NCBI RefSeq assembly: GCF_017163935.1 | Contig: NZ_JABVZR010000001.1 | Span: forward strand, 1,922,001 to 1,986,000 | DNA length: 64,000 nucleotides | DNA from: Novosphingobium terrae | GTDB lineage: Bacteria > Pseudomonadota > Alphaproteobacteria > Sphingomonadales > Sphingomonadaceae | Reading direction: 5' to 3' | In this document: piece by piece, positions 9,113-18,082 of the stretch | Numbering within the stretch: the stretch's first letter is position 1 | How the letters are laid out: each line of letters opens with the position of its first letter | Program-made: the position numbers and the translations under genes | The notes under the pieces: generated by a model | What the model saw: the letters and a program-made list of their open reading frames with translations, nothing else | Databases searched by the model: none | What the model was told of the DNA's origin: nothing

Positions 9113-9946
9113 TCACGCGGTCTCCCGCTTCTTTGATCTGTGCGACGCCCAGCCATGCGTTTCGTCGGTTGCGTCCCGGCTCCAGCGATAGAGTGCGTCA
9201 TAGATCAGCATGCCAGCCTCAAGCTGCTGGTGGTCATCATCGAACATGCGCGACAGGCCAAGCGACAAGGCCAGCAATCCAGGTGCCTCGGGAGCCAGAC
9301 TCAGTCGGTCCGTATCGGCGCCGCGCACGATGGTTGACAGGCGGTCCAGCGCGGGCAGATCCGCAAGGCCGAAGTCCCGCATCATGGCGTCGAAGGTGCA
9401 AAGCTCGCCACGATGTTTCCAACGCAGCCCGTCGCTGTCGACATCGAAGGGCGTGGCGCCGAAGGCCAATGCCACGGATTCGATCTCGGCGGGAGCCGCG
9501 AAGAGGAAGATCGCATGGGGATCGACAAAGCGACGGATCAGCCATGGGCAGGCGATGCGATCGACCTTGGGGCGGGCCCGGGTCACCCAGAGTGTGCGCC
9601 CCTGAGTGTCCCGTTCGGGCAATGCCTCTGCGTTGATCACCGCCATCCGCTCGGCCTGCCAGTCCACCATGCCGCCCTCCAGGATCTGGGCATCGGCGCC
9701 GTGGTGTCGGAGCCAGGCCGCAACGCCGGGGCTAATCGCCCTGCCGTTATGGCAGAGCACGACAACCTCGCGACGGGCGTAGGCGGCGCCCCAATCGGCC
9801 ACCTCCGCCCCATTGCGAAAGATCGCGGCGGGGAAGAGGCGTCCACCGGTATCCTCCGGCATGCGCAGGTCGATGAGGACCGGGCACCTTGGCGTACCGA
9901 TCAGGCGCATGAGCTTGGCAGGGCTGATGGCATTGAGTGCGGCCAT
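9113..9946 (-). CDS. Rhodanese-ChrB-like chromate resistance protein
   Basis: 277 residues in two parts. Residues about 5-100 form a rhodanese domain (VLIDLRMPED, then the catalytic-loop Cys in VVLCHNGRA and LEGGMVDW). The rest matches the C-terminal ChrB domain of chromate resistance proteins, beginning TLWVTRARPKVDRIACPWLIRRF and ending in a His/Asp-rich helix region. ChrB proteins sense chromate and are needed for full resistance; the rhodanese fusion suggests sulfane-sulfur or thiol chemistry. Start at ATG 9946 lies 15 bp after the superoxide dismutase stop, so the genes are one operon. It lacks the DNA-binding N-terminal domain of classical ChrB, so it may be an enzyme rather than a regulator. 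Confidence 0.85.
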   Translation of the reverse strand: MAALNAISPAKLMRLIGTPRCPVLIDLRMPEDTGGRLFPAAIFRNGAEVADWGAAYARREVVVLCHNGRAISPGVAAWLRHHGADAQILEGGMVDWQAERMAVINAEALPERDTQGRTLWVTRARPKVDRIACPWLIRRFVDPHAIFLFAAPAEIESVALAFGATPFDVDSDGLRWKHRGELCTFDAMMRDFGLADLPALDRLSTIVRGADTDRLSLAPEAPGLLALSLGLSRMFDDDHQQLEAGMLIYDALYRWSRDATDETHGWASHRSKKRETA

Positions 9947-9960
9947 GGCAGGTCTCTCGC

Positions 9961-10677
9961 TTAACTGTGGGTTGCGCTCTTGTAGCGCGCATCGACGACG
10001 GCCCAATCCACGTTGTGCATGAAAGCATCGACATATTTGGCGGCAGCTGCGCCGTAATCGAGTGCGAAAGCATGCTCATACATATCGAGCACCAGCAGGG
10101 GCGCGCTGGTCACAGGGCCATTGGTGTGGTCCCAGGCCCAGTAGTTGTGGAGCGACTTCGTGTAGTGATTCCAGGCCAGGATGCACCAGCCCGAGCCGCC
10201 CGCCAGCGCCATGGCGGTGCGGCGGAACTCGGCCTCCCAGGCTTCGAAGCTGCCATGGCTACGGGCCAGAGCCTCGCGTATGGTGCCGCTGGCCATTCCG
10301 TTGCCGCCCAATTGCTCGAAATAGAGTTCATGCAGGATGACCGAACCGGTGCGATGCAACTCCTCGCGTTTGAGGTCGCCATAGATCATGGGGGGCAGGT
10401 CCTTGTCGGCCATGGCGTTGGCAAGGCGCCCTTCCACCATGTTGAGCGCTTTGACCGAGCCCTGATAATTGTTCTCCCAATGCGAGCGGATCAGCTTTTC
10501 CGACAGGCGGGGCAGTTTGGTCGGGTCGAAGGGGAGCGGCTTGGGCTGGTGGGCACCGGCGAAGGCTGGACTGGGAGCGGGTGCAGCGCTCTGGGCAGCA
10601 GCCTCAATGGGCGCCGCAGCAGCGGCCATGCCGAGGGCGATGGTGCCAAGGGCGTTGCGGCGAGAAAACTCGTTCAT
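9961..10677 (-). CDS. chrC: Exported Fe/Mn superoxide dismutase (ChrC-like)
   Basis: 238-residue Fe/Mn-type superoxide dismutase, converting superoxide to H2O2 and O2. A twin-arginine signal is visible at the N terminus (FSRRNALG, then an Ala-rich hydrophobic stretch), so it should act in the periplasm. Metal ligands of the family are recognisable: [21 protein letters not shown] and [13 protein letters not shown]. In the known chrBACF operons chrC encodes such an enzyme, thought to limit oxidative damage during chromate reduction. Here it sits directly between chrA and the chrB-like gene with 15-bp gaps. The gene symbol reflects this context rather than a sequence search; Tat export would be unusual for ChrC. 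Confidence 0.88.
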   Translation of the reverse strand: MNEFSRRNALGTIALGMAAAAAPIEAAAQSAAPAPSPAFAGAHQPKPLPFDPTKLPRLSEKLIRSHWENNYQGSVKALNMVEGRLANAMADKDLPPMIYGDLKREELHRTGSVILHELYFEQLGGNGMASGTIREALARSHGSFEAWEAEFRRTAMALAGGSGWCILAWNHYTKSLHNYWAWDHTNGPVTSAPLLVLDMYEHAFALDYGAAAAKYVDAFMHNVDWAVVDARYKSATHS

Positions 10678-10691
10678 GGCAAGAGTTCCAA

Positions 10692-12020
10692 TCACGGGAT
10701 CAGGGACAGGAGACTGCCGCTGGCGGCGGCGAGGATGAGCACGGGAATGACGGGTTTGCGGGCGCTGATGATCGCCCAGACACAGGCCGCAGCGATGAGG
10801 CCCGCCCGCCAGTCGAAGCTGCTCGGGATCGGCAGGCTAAGCGCCATTGGTCCCATGGTGATCGGCTGGAAGTTATGGAACAGCACCTGCAGAGCAAACC
10901 AGACGCTCAGGTTGGCGATCACCCCGACGATGGCCGAGGTTACCAGTGCCAGGGCGCCCTTGAGCAGCCGCGCATGCTCAAGCCGCTCAATCCATGGGGC
11001 CAGTGCGAAGACCCAGAGGAAGCAGGGGGCAAAGGTCACCCATGTCGTGAGCAGCGCAGCCAGAATGCCTGAGGCGATCGGGGTAAAAGGGGCGGGAGCC
11101 CTGAATGCGGCCAGATAGCCGACGAATTGCGTGACCATGATCAGCGGGCCGGGAGTGGTCTCGGCAAGGCCGAGGCCATCGGCCATCTCGGTGGCGCTCA
11201 ACCAGTGCTGGGTGGAAACGGCCTGCTGCGCCATATAGGCCAGCACAGCATAGGCGCCACCAAAGGTGACCACGGCGAGCTTCGAGAAGAACAGGCCGAT
11301 TCGCCAGAGCACATGATCCCGACCCAGCAGCGCAAGAACGGCGAGCATGGGCGCGGCCCAGGCAGCCAAGCCGATGATGATCGACCATAAGCTGTGCCGC
11401 CATGGGCGAGGCATTCCTGTTGTCGGTCCGGTACCATCCTTGAGTCCCAGCAGTGCGGGGCGCATACGGGCTACAAGAATGCCGATCGCGCCCGCCGCCA
11501 GCACCACCACCGGGAATGGAGCATTGAAGAGGAATAGCGCAATAAACGCGACCACCGCCGCGCCCTTGCGAAACGGCGTAGTCAGTGCTTTCCCCGCAAT
11601 GCGCAGCACGGCCTGCACGACGATGGCCAGCACGGCCGCCTTGATGCCCAGGAACAGCGCGGCAAACCATGCCAGATGGGCTGCCAGCCCATAGAGAACC
11701 GATAGTGCAAGAATGACAATCGCGCCTGGGATGACGAACAGCAGCCCAGCGACCAGACCGCCGCGTATCCCGTGCAGCTTCCAACCGATCCATATCGCGA
11801 GTTGTTGGGCTTCCGGGCCGGGCAGAAGATGGCAGAAATTGAGCGCGTGGAGGAACTGTTCCTCGCTAATCCAGCGACGTTCCTCGACCAGTTCGCGATG
11901 CATCAGCGCGATCTGGCCGGCAGGACCGCCAAAGCTCAGGCAGCCGACGCGAGCGGAAACACGCAACAGCTCGGCAAAATCAGGAGGGCGACCAACTTCA
12001 CTGTCTTGGGAAAACGTCAT
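10692..12020 (-). CDS. chrA: Chromate transporter ChrA
   Basis: 442-residue polytopic membrane protein of the CHR family, which exports chromate. It contains the two homologous halves typical of long ChrA: the N-terminal one opens [20 protein letters not shown] with [15 protein letters not shown], and the second has [16 protein letters not shown] and [16 protein letters not shown]. Start ATG 12020 is chosen because the family core begins soon after; the frame extends to 12116 without support. It is the first gene of the leftward operon chrA-sod-chrB-like-cytochrome. The 240 bp upstream should hold the promoter, although no operator was identified. Confidence 0.92.
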   Translation of the reverse strand: MTFSQDSEVGRPPDFAELLRVSARVGCLSFGGPAGQIALMHRELVEERRWISEEQFLHALNFCHLLPGPEAQQLAIWIGWKLHGIRGGLVAGLLFVIPGAIVILALSVLYGLAAHLAWFAALFLGIKAAVLAIVVQAVLRIAGKALTTPFRKGAAVVAFIALFLFNAPFPVVVLAAGAIGILVARMRPALLGLKDGTGPTTGMPRPWRHSLWSIIIGLAAWAAPMLAVLALLGRDHVLWRIGLFFSKLAVVTFGGAYAVLAYMAQQAVSTQHWLSATEMADGLGLAETTPGPLIMVTQFVGYLAAFRAPAPFTPIASGILAALLTTWVTFAPCFLWVFALAPWIERLEHARLLKGALALVTSAIVGVIANLSVWFALQVLFHNFQPITMGPMALSLPIPSSFDWRAGLIAAACVWAIISARKPVIPVLILAAASGSLLSLIP

Positions 12021-12262
12021 GGACCCATATGCCTTTCGCTCCGCAAAAGTGCGGAAGCGTGAAAGGCAACACTTGGGCTGACGCCTGATCGGGAGGTTGC
12101 TTGATCCCGATGCCAAGAGACATAATCCATCAGTCGGTTACGGGCAAGCCCGCGCTCGTCCGATCTCGGTTTTCAGGAAATGAATGAGTGACCGCTAAAG
12201 AGGGCGAGCTGGATGTTGGAGGGCAGTTTTGTCAGCGACCCCATATGGGTTTGGCGATAAGC

Positions 12263-12835
12263 TCAAGAAGCAGGATGGGTGCGATGCCATGCCTGAACGG
12301 CAGCAAGTGCTTTGGCAACATGATCTTGCGGACTGAAAGCGGAATACATCATCAGGATTTTTCCGTCTGGAGCGATAACGTAGCTGGTCCGATTGGACAT
12401 TGAAAGCAGCGGCAGTTTGACCTTGTAGGCGGAAATCACTTTACTGCTGGCGACCCCGACGGCGAATTTGTTGCGGCATTCGGTCACAGAAAAGCGGCTG
12501 AGCTTGTCGAGCGGATCATGCGACAGGCCGATCACCGTTGCCCCTGAAGCACGGAAGGCCTCTGTGGCGTCGGAAAAATCATGGGCTTCGATGGTACAGC
12601 CGCTGGTGAAAGCGGCAGGGAAAAAATAGAGAACCACCGGGCCCTTTTTGAGCGCATCGGCCAGATGAAAGCCAAAAGGTTTGCCCGCCAGAACCGCCTG
12701 TGTCTGAAAATCGGGAGCTGCAGCGCCTTGCGGCAAAGCAGCCCTTGCGGGGGTTCCGGGCAGGGCGGCCACAATCCCCGCACCCAGCATCGTGAACAGG
12801 GCGACAGGGATCAGGCGTTTGAAGGGAAGGGACAT
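12263..12835 (-). CDS. Periplasmic Bcp-like peroxiredoxin
   Basis: 190-residue AhpC/TSA-family peroxiredoxin reducing peroxides through a catalytic Cys. An N-terminal signal peptide (about residues 1-32, ending near PARAA) predicts export. The core reads APDFQTQAV, then PAAFTSGCTIEAHDF with the peroxidatic Cys in the usual T-x-x-C setting five residues before the Bcp-type resolving position, which is not Cys here. The only other Cys (VTECRNKF) lies later and could resolve it or be absent from the mechanism. It is on the same strand just upstream of the chromate operon, 240 bp away, so it may be a separate unit responding to the same oxidative stress. Confidence 0.85.
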   Translation of the reverse strand: MSLPFKRLIPVALFTMLGAGIVAALPGTPARAALPQGAAAPDFQTQAVLAGKPFGFHLADALKKGPVVLYFFPAAFTSGCTIEAHDFSDATEAFRASGATVIGLSHDPLDKLSRFSVTECRNKFAVGVASSKVISAYKVKLPLLSMSNRTSYVIAPDGKILMMYSAFSPQDHVAKALAAVQAWHRTHPAS

Positions 12836-13074
12836 GATTGATCTCCTCTACCCCTCTTACGTCGAGGTGGGCGTTTTGGATGCATCTCTGATGCCCGGCA
12901 GCACTTGGAAAAGATCGGAGCCCGCATCCATGAAGGCGCAGTCTCCAATCGAATAGGGCCTGCTCAACCAACGCCAATCCATGGCCGTACCGCTCTTGAA
13001 ATAAAGGGCAGGGCGGATCGTAAGGGGCTGGGATGTGTTACACCATGGCCTGTTCCCTACACACAAGGCTCCCG

Positions 13075-13476
13075 ATGCGCAGCTTGATCATCACCTATGT
13101 CGCCACCGCTCTGGCCTTTCTGGGTTGTGACGCCGTTTGGCTGAGCGTGATGGCCAGCAGGCTCTATCGCCCGCATCTGGGTGATCTGCTCCAGGCCGAT
13201 TTTGCGCCGGCACCGGCCCTGGCCTTTTACGCCATCTACATCGCGGGCATCATGGTGTTCGCGATTGATCCAGCCCGCGCAGCGGGATCATGGGGCACAG
13301 CAGCCTGGCGCGGCGCTTTCCTCGGCCTTGTGGCCTATGCCACCTATGACCTCACCAATCAGGCGACGCTACGCAACTGGCCGCTGACGATCACCCTGGC
13401 GGATCTGTGCTGGGGCACCGTGCTGACGGCTCTGGCAGCCACAGTCGGGTTTATCGTCGCGCGCTGGATGGCGTAA
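13075..13476 (+). CDS. DUF2177 membrane protein
   Basis: 133-residue integral membrane protein with about four hydrophobic segments: MRSLIITYVATALAFLGCDA at the N terminus, APALAFYAIYIAGIMVFAID, GAFLGLVAYATYDLTNQAT and a C-terminal VLTALAATVGFIVARW. The DxxWL and YDLTNxAT motifs are characteristic of DUF2177, whose function is unknown but which repeatedly occurs beside ECF-sigma-controlled lipid genes. ATG 13075 follows AAGG at 9 bp. Its last 26 bases overlap the 3' end of the convergent gene at 13451. Confidence 0.8.
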   Translation: MRSLIITYVATALAFLGCDAVWLSVMASRLYRPHLGDLLQADFAPAPALAFYAIYIAGIMVFAIDPARAAGSWGTAAWRGAFLGLVAYATYDLTNQATLRNWPLTITLADLCWGTVLTALAATVGFIVARWMA

Positions 13477-13993
13477 TAAGCGTCGAGGCAATGATGAGAG
13501 ACAGGATGGCGGCGCTTGATGCATTCAGGTGCAAGAGCGGCCCGCGCCCGGGTTTGGGGATGGCGGCCCATGCTAAGCCATAGTGCCCGTGCATCAGACC
13601 AACTACCGCGTGCAGGGCAATCAGCGCAATCATCACACGCGGCGCTTTGCGAAAAGCGAGCAGCGTGATCAGAAGGGTCGGGATCAGGAACAGTTCCACG
13701 CCTGATCCGACCCCCAGCGCCATGCTGGCCAGCATGGCATTGCCCACCCCGGTCACAACCAGCAGCGCTCGCCCGGCTGTGGCGTGCCGTCGCGCCAGTG
13801 CAGGCACGGCGATAAAGCAAGGAGTGGAAAGAAAGGTGACGCAAGCCACCCACCAGCTGCCGCCCGCCAGCCATGCGACATACAGCGGATAGGTCGGCTG
13901 GCTGGAGGCGACGAGCAGGGCAATACGGTTGCAGCCAGCCGTCAGGGCATCGGGATGGGCGGCATAGGCGCGCAGACGTGCTGGCAGGCTCAC
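13451..13993 (-). CDS. Unknown polytopic membrane protein
   Basis: 180-residue hydrophobic protein with about five membrane segments (for example ALLVVTGVGNAMLASMALGV and ELFLIPTLLITLLAF). I cannot name a family. GTG 13993 is chosen because it overlaps the stop of the preceding CFA-like gene as GTGA, a sign of translational coupling; ATG 14029 would overlap by 40 bp. It is the third gene of the leftward unit DUF1295-methyltransferase-this. A role in the same membrane-lipid pathway is inferred from position only. Confidence 0.65.
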   Translation of the reverse strand: MSLPARLRAYAAHPDALTAGCNRIALLVASSQPTYPLYVAWLAGGSWWVACVTFLSTPCFIAVPALARRHATAGRALLVVTGVGNAMLASMALGVGSGVELFLIPTLLITLLAFRKAPRVMIALIALHAVVGLMHGHYGLAWAAIPKPGRGPLLHLNASSAAILSLIIASTLITPSSARR

Positions 13994-15015
13994 GGGGCAG
14001 GGCGCAGGAGATAATGGCTGACGCCCCACTCCTCACCCCCATTGTGACCGAACAGCCCGGCGGTGGCCAGATAGAACAGCCGCCAGCGCCGCGCCCACAA
14101 AGCGGCCTTCTCACCATAGACCGAGGCGAGCACGAGATCGATGGCAGGCCGGTTGGCATCGAAATTTTCCAGCCAGAGATCGGCGGTGCGCTGGTAATGC
14201 CGTCCGCTCCAGCGCCAGGACTGTTCCAAGGTGAAACTCTCCGGAAAATGCTCGATCAGGCCATGGCTGGGCATGATGCCGCCGGTGAAGAAGTGCTGGG
14301 CGATCCAGTCCGTCTTGTCAGCGGTATCGAAGCGATAGGGCTGGCTGCGATGACTGAAGACATGGAGGAACAGGCGGCCCTCAGGCATCAGCCAGCTGCG
14401 TGCACGGGCCAGAAGTTTCTGCCAGTTGGCCATATGCTCGAACATTTCGATCGAGACGACGCGGTCGAACCGGCCTTCAGGGGCAAAGTGGTTCATGTCG
14501 CAGGTGATGACGGTGAGGTTGGTCAGGCCGAGGGCCGTCGCCTGCTGCTCGATAAAATGGCGCTGCGGGGCGGAGTTCGACACTGCCACGATCCGCGCCA
14601 TCGGCAGGCGCTGCGCCATGAAAAGCGAGAGCGAGCCCCAGCCGCAGCCCAGTTCCAGAATGCTTTGGCCATCGACCAGCCCGGCATGCGCCAGCGTGGC
14701 TTCCAGTGCAGCGACCTCTGCCTCAACCAGCGTCTCTTTGCCGGTGGGGAACAGGCAACAGGAATATTTCCGGCGCGGTCCCAGCGTCAGCTCGAAAAAG
14801 CGCGGGGGCAGTTCATAATGTTGCTCGTTGGCGGTGTCGGTATGTTCGGCGATGGGATGCTGCGCCATAGTGCGGGCAAAGTCGGCATCGTGCTCGTCTG
14901 GGTCCGTCAGGCTGCGACGCCGCATGCGGACCAGCAGTTCGATCCCGGCGCGGGTCAGGCGATCAGGCAACGGAGCGGTCTCGGCGGCGCGGATAAGTGT
15001 GGCGACAGCGTTCAT
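13990..15015 (-). CDS. Cyclopropane-fatty-acid synthase-like methyltransferase
   Basis: 341-residue SAM-dependent methyltransferase of the CFA/mycolic acid synthase family. The SAM site is ILELGCGWGSLSLFM (about residue 133), with YSCCLFPTGKETL before it (CFA-type Y-S-x-x) and VVSIEMFEHMANW after it. Such enzymes transfer a methyl or methylene to unsaturated membrane lipids. Start at ATG 15015 has AGGAGAATCC just upstream and overlaps the DUF1295 stop as TGATG, so both are coupled. The shorter N terminus compared with the second CFA gene at 18073 suggests a different substrate. Much of the long upstream open frame is a shadow of the DUF1295 gene. Confidence 0.85.
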   Translation of the reverse strand: MNAVATLIRAAETAPLPDRLTRAGIELLVRMRRRSLTDPDEHDADFARTMAQHPIAEHTDTANEQHYELPPRFFELTLGPRRKYSCCLFPTGKETLVEAEVAALEATLAHAGLVDGQSILELGCGWGSLSLFMAQRLPMARIVAVSNSAPQRHFIEQQATALGLTNLTVITCDMNHFAPEGRFDRVVSIEMFEHMANWQKLLARARSWLMPEGRLFLHVFSHRSQPYRFDTADKTDWIAQHFFTGGIMPSHGLIEHFPESFTLEQSWRWSGRHYQRTADLWLENFDANRPAIDLVLASVYGEKAALWARRWRLFYLATAGLFGHNGGEEWGVSHYLLRPAP

Positions 15016-15827
15016 CAGGATTCTCCTGTGGGATGAGATCGGGGGATCGGCCAGAAAGGGCGCACGTGCCTTTGGTGCGCGCGAAAAGCATCCCCGCGTG
15101 AGCGCAGCATATGCGCCTCCAGCGGCGGAATGCCCGAGACATGGACGAGCAGCCAGTACATGAACACAGGCCCGATCAGCGCCAGCCAGCCTTCTGCCCA
15201 ATGGCCGTCCGGCCCTATGGCGATCAGCGCATAGGCGATCCACCCCAGCCATTCGAAGAAGTAATTGGGGTGGCGCGACAGGCCCCATAAGCCGCTTTCG
15301 CAAATCCGCCTCCGATTGTCGGGGGCCTTGCGGAAGGCGCGCAATTGGGCATCGGCCACGCCTTCGCCGATCACCGCCAGCAACAGCAAGATTGCACCCA
15401 CGCCGTCGCTCCACACCGGGACAATGCCGGGGCGATGGGCCGCCAGCATGACGCAGACCACCAGCAACCAGCCTGCGACGGCCTGAATTTGCAGAAACAG
15501 GAACAGGCGAAGCGCAAACCGTTCCCCCCATTCCCGCCGCAGTTCGGCATAACGCGGATCGTCGCCGTGCCCCGCCGTGCGCAAGGCGATATGGCCGCCC
15601 AGCCGCAGTGCCCATAGTGCCACCATGCCCGCCACCAGACCTTGCCGCAGCGGTATCGTATCCGGCGAAGGGAGCAGCGCCGCGACGGCTCCCACCAGGC
15701 CGACCGCCAGCGACCAGATCACATCGATCCAGCCCGAGCGCCCCGGATGGCGTGCGATGCACCAGGCTCCGGCCATGATGATCGATAAGGCGCCGCCGCA
15801 AAGGGCGGAAAGAAGGGTCATCGTCAT
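15015..15827 (-). CDS. DUF1295 / steroid 5-alpha-reductase-like membrane protein
   Basis: 270-residue membrane protein with six or seven hydrophobic segments. The signature CESGLWGLSRHPNYFFEWLGW near residue 190 is typical of DUF1295, related to steroid reductase and isoprenylcysteine methyltransferase folds that act on membrane lipids. The end (RDAFRAHQRHVRPFWP-like region) also fits. Starts ATG 15827 and ATG 15821 are both possible, as is ATG 15884. It begins a leftward unit with a CFA-like enzyme and faces the FAD-oxidoreductase operon across a 144-bp divergent promoter region. Members are known partners of ChrR-sigmaE-type regulons. Confidence 0.8.
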   Translation of the reverse strand: MTMTLLSALCGGALSIIMAGAWCIARHPGRSGWIDVIWSLAVGLVGAVAALLPSPDTIPLRQGLVAGMVALWALRLGGHIALRTAGHGDDPRYAELRREWGERFALRLFLFLQIQAVAGWLLVVCVMLAAHRPGIVPVWSDGVGAILLLLAVIGEGVADAQLRAFRKAPDNRRRICESGLWGLSRHPNYFFEWLGWIAYALIAIGPDGHWAEGWLALIGPVFMYWLLVHVSGIPPLEAHMLRSRGDAFRAHQRHVRPFWPIPRSHPTGES

Positions 15828-15832
15828 GCCCC

Positions 15833-15921
15833 CAGCTACGGCGCTCAACGCTGCCTGGATGCGTCGATGCAAATATTTTCTCATCCCCCAGGCATCCGCA
15901 GCCCACTCGCCCCCGTAGCTG
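15833..15921. promoter_or_regulatory. Divergent promoter region with a 9-bp inverted repeat
   Basis: Between the divergent DUF1295 and FAD-oxidoreductase genes the 9-mer CAGCTACGG (15833-15841) recurs inverted as CCGTAGCTG (15913-15921). In each direction the repeat lies upstream of one of the two genes. It could be a shared regulator or sigma-factor element. If DUF1295 starts at 15884, the first copy is inside its coding region. Confidence 0.3.
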
Positions 15922-15971
15922 CACAGCGACAGGCAAGAGGGCTTGCCCGGGAAGAAGGCACGCAAGCGCCC

Positions 15972-17279
15972 ATGAAACAGGATGCGACCCTTGATATCGC
16001 GGTGGTGGGCAGCGGCATTTCCGGCCTGTCGGCAGCGTGGTTGCTGGCCCGCCGCCACCGCGTCACCCTGTTCGAGGCCAATGGGCGCATAGGCGGCCAC
16101 AGCCATACGGTGATGTTGGGGGATACGCCGGTCGACACCGGCTTCATCGTCTACAATGAGGCGACCTATCCCAATCTCACCGCGATGTTCGCTCATCTCA
16201 AGGTACCGACCCAGCCTGCGGAGATGAGCTTTGCCGTCTCGCTCGACCATGGTAGGCTGGAGTATGCGGGCACCGATCTGGGCGGGCTCTTTGCCCAGAA
16301 GCGTAATCTGGTGTCTCCCCGCTTCTGGTCAATGCTGCGCGATCTGGAGCGCTTCTATCGCCGCGCCCCGCGCGATCTCCGCGCGCTGGGTGATACACCC
16401 TTGGGCGCCTATCTCGATCTGCTGGGCTGCGGCGAGGCTTTCCGTCAGGACCATCTCTATCCCATGGCCGCCGCGATCTGGTCGACTCCGGTCTGGGACA
16501 TTCCCTATTATCCCGCCGCCGCCTTCATCCGTTTTTGCGAAAACCATGGGTTGCTCAAGCTGGGGCGCCGTCCCCAATGGCGCACGGTGACCGGAGGCAG
16601 CCGCGCCTATGTCGAACGGCTGACTGCACCCTTTACCGACAGGATCATCACGAACCGCCCGGTCCGAAAAATCCGCCGCGATGACCGGGGCGTGATGATC
16701 CATGCAGGGGATAGCATGCAGCGCTTCGACCATGTGGTGATCGCCACCCATGCCGATCAGGCGCTGAAGCTGCTAGAGGATGCCGATGGGGCCGAGCGGC
16801 GCATGCTGGGTGCCTTTGCTTATCGCCGCAATGAAGCGGTGCTGCATTCCGATCCGCGCGTGATGCCCCGTCGCCGCCGCGTCTGGTCGAGCTGGAACTA
16901 TGCCTCGCAAGTGGGGGAGGGCGATCCCGGCCTGTCCGTTACCTATTGGATGAATCGCCTGCAGGGGCTGCCCGACAGTCTGCCGCTGTTTGTAACGCTC
17001 AACCCGCTGGTCGAGCCCGAGCCCGCGCTGGTGCATCGGCGCGAGATCTATCACCACCCCATCTTCGACAGCAAAGCCGGGCGAGCACAAGGCGATCTGT
17101 GGTCACTGCAGGGCGAGCGCAACAGCTGGTTCGCCGGTGCCTATTTCGGAGCAGGCTTCCACGAGGATGGCTTGCAGGCCGGGTTGGCGGTCGCCGAGCA
17201 GTTGGGCGGCCTGCGCCGGCCATGGGCCGTGAAAAATGAATCCGGCCGCATCACCCTCTCGCAGGGGCAGCCGGCATGA
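15972..17279 (+). CDS. FAD-dependent amine-oxidase-like oxidoreductase
   Basis: 435-residue flavoprotein. The N-terminal Rossmann motif is IAVVGSGISGLSAAWLLARR, followed by the ribose-binding Glu in LFEANGRIGGHSHT and the family pattern PVDTGFIVYNEATYPNL. It belongs to the NAD(P)-binding amine-oxidase-like group that repeatedly pairs with DUF1365 and CFA synthase, where it is implicated in fatty-acyl modification of membrane lipids. The C terminus has GAYFGAGFHEDGLQAG, the second FAD-contact motif. First gene of a four-gene rightward operon; its stop overlaps the DUF1365 start as ATGA. Substrate not readable. Confidence 0.87.
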   Translation: MKQDATLDIAVVGSGISGLSAAWLLARRHRVTLFEANGRIGGHSHTVMLGDTPVDTGFIVYNEATYPNLTAMFAHLKVPTQPAEMSFAVSLDHGRLEYAGTDLGGLFAQKRNLVSPRFWSMLRDLERFYRRAPRDLRALGDTPLGAYLDLLGCGEAFRQDHLYPMAAAIWSTPVWDIPYYPAAAFIRFCENHGLLKLGRRPQWRTVTGGSRAYVERLTAPFTDRIITNRPVRKIRRDDRGVMIHAGDSMQRFDHVVIATHADQALKLLEDADGAERRMLGAFAYRRNEAVLHSDPRVMPRRRRVWSSWNYASQVGEGDPGLSVTYWMNRLQGLPDSLPLFVTLNPLVEPEPALVHRREIYHHPIFDSKAGRAQGDLWSLQGERNSWFAGAYFGAGFHEDGLQAGLAVAEQLGGLRRPWAVKNESGRITLSQGQPA

Positions 17280-18082
17280 GCGGAAACAGCGGCCTCTATG
17301 TCGGTCACGTTATGCATCGTCGGCTGCGGCCGCGTCGTCATGCCCTGCGCTATGGCGTGTTTTCGCTGCTGCTGGATCTCGATGAGATCGATGCGTTGGG
17401 CCAAAGGCTGAGGGTCTTCTCGCGGGGGCGCTTCAACCTTTTTTCCTTCCATGACCGCGATTATGGCGATGGCAGCGATCAGCCCCTGCGCACGCAGGTC
17501 GAGCGCCATATGTGGGCCGCGCGCATCGTGCCCGATGGCGGAGCGATCCGCCTGCTGACCATGCCGCGCATTCTCGGATTTGCATTCAACCCGTTGAGCG
17601 TCTTCTTCTGCCATGGTCGCGATGGCGCGTTGCGGGCCATCCTTTATGAGGTGAACAACACCTTCGGCCAACGCCACAGCTATCTGCTGCCAGTCGACTG
17701 CGAACAGGCAGCGCCCCAAGCCGGACAGATCCGGCAGAGCTGCGCCAAGGCCTTCCATGTCTCGCCCTTCATGGGGATGGACATGCGCTACGATTTTCTG
17801 GTGAAGCCGCCTGTCGACCAGTTGTCGATCGGCATTGCGGTGTGCGACTCGCTTGGACCCGTGCTGCTCGCCTCGCAGGAGGCAAAGCGTAGACCGCTGA
17901 ACGATGCGGCCCTGTTGCGGGTGTTCGTCACCCATCCGCTGCTGACGCTGAAAGTCGTGGGCGGCATTCTCTCGGAGGCCGCTCGCCTGTGGGTCAAACG
18001 CGTGCCGGTGCACGATTGCCCCGCGCCGCCCGATCATTCCGTTACCATCCCCAGCCAGCCACGCGAGGGCGCATGTATCTGA
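17276..18082 (+). CDS. DUF1365 protein
   Basis: 268-residue DUF1365 member, beginning LYVGHVMHRRLRPRRHALRY and carrying FAFNPLSVFFC and YEVNNTFGQRHSYLLP, both hallmarks of the family. The biochemical function is unproven; its conserved partnership with an FAD oxidoreductase and a CFA synthase points to unusual acyl-chain modification of phospholipids. Start overlaps the upstream stop by ATGA and its end overlaps the CFA gene by 10 bp, so the operon is tightly coupled. Confidence 0.85.
   Translation: MSGNSGLYVGHVMHRRLRPRRHALRYGVFSLLLDLDEIDALGQRLRVFSRGRFNLFSFHDRDYGDGSDQPLRTQVERHMWAARIVPDGGAIRLLTMPRILGFAFNPLSVFFCHGRDGALRAILYEVNNTFGQRHSYLLPVDCEQAAPQAGQIRQSCAKAFHVSPFMGMDMRYDFLVKPPVDQLSIGIAVCDSLGPVLLASQEAKRRPLNDAALLRVFVTHPLLTLKVVGGILSEAARLWVKRVPVHDCPAPPDHSVTIPSQPREGACI

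Noticed and set aside
9937..11118. 393-codon rightward frame opposite SOD and chrA
   Set aside because: Shadow of two well-supported leftward genes; low-complexity product.
15016..15936. N-terminal extension of the CFA-like gene to 648 residues
   Set aside because: The first part lies over the DUF1295 gene in another frame; the enzyme begins at ATG 15015 with a clear Shine-Dalgarno.
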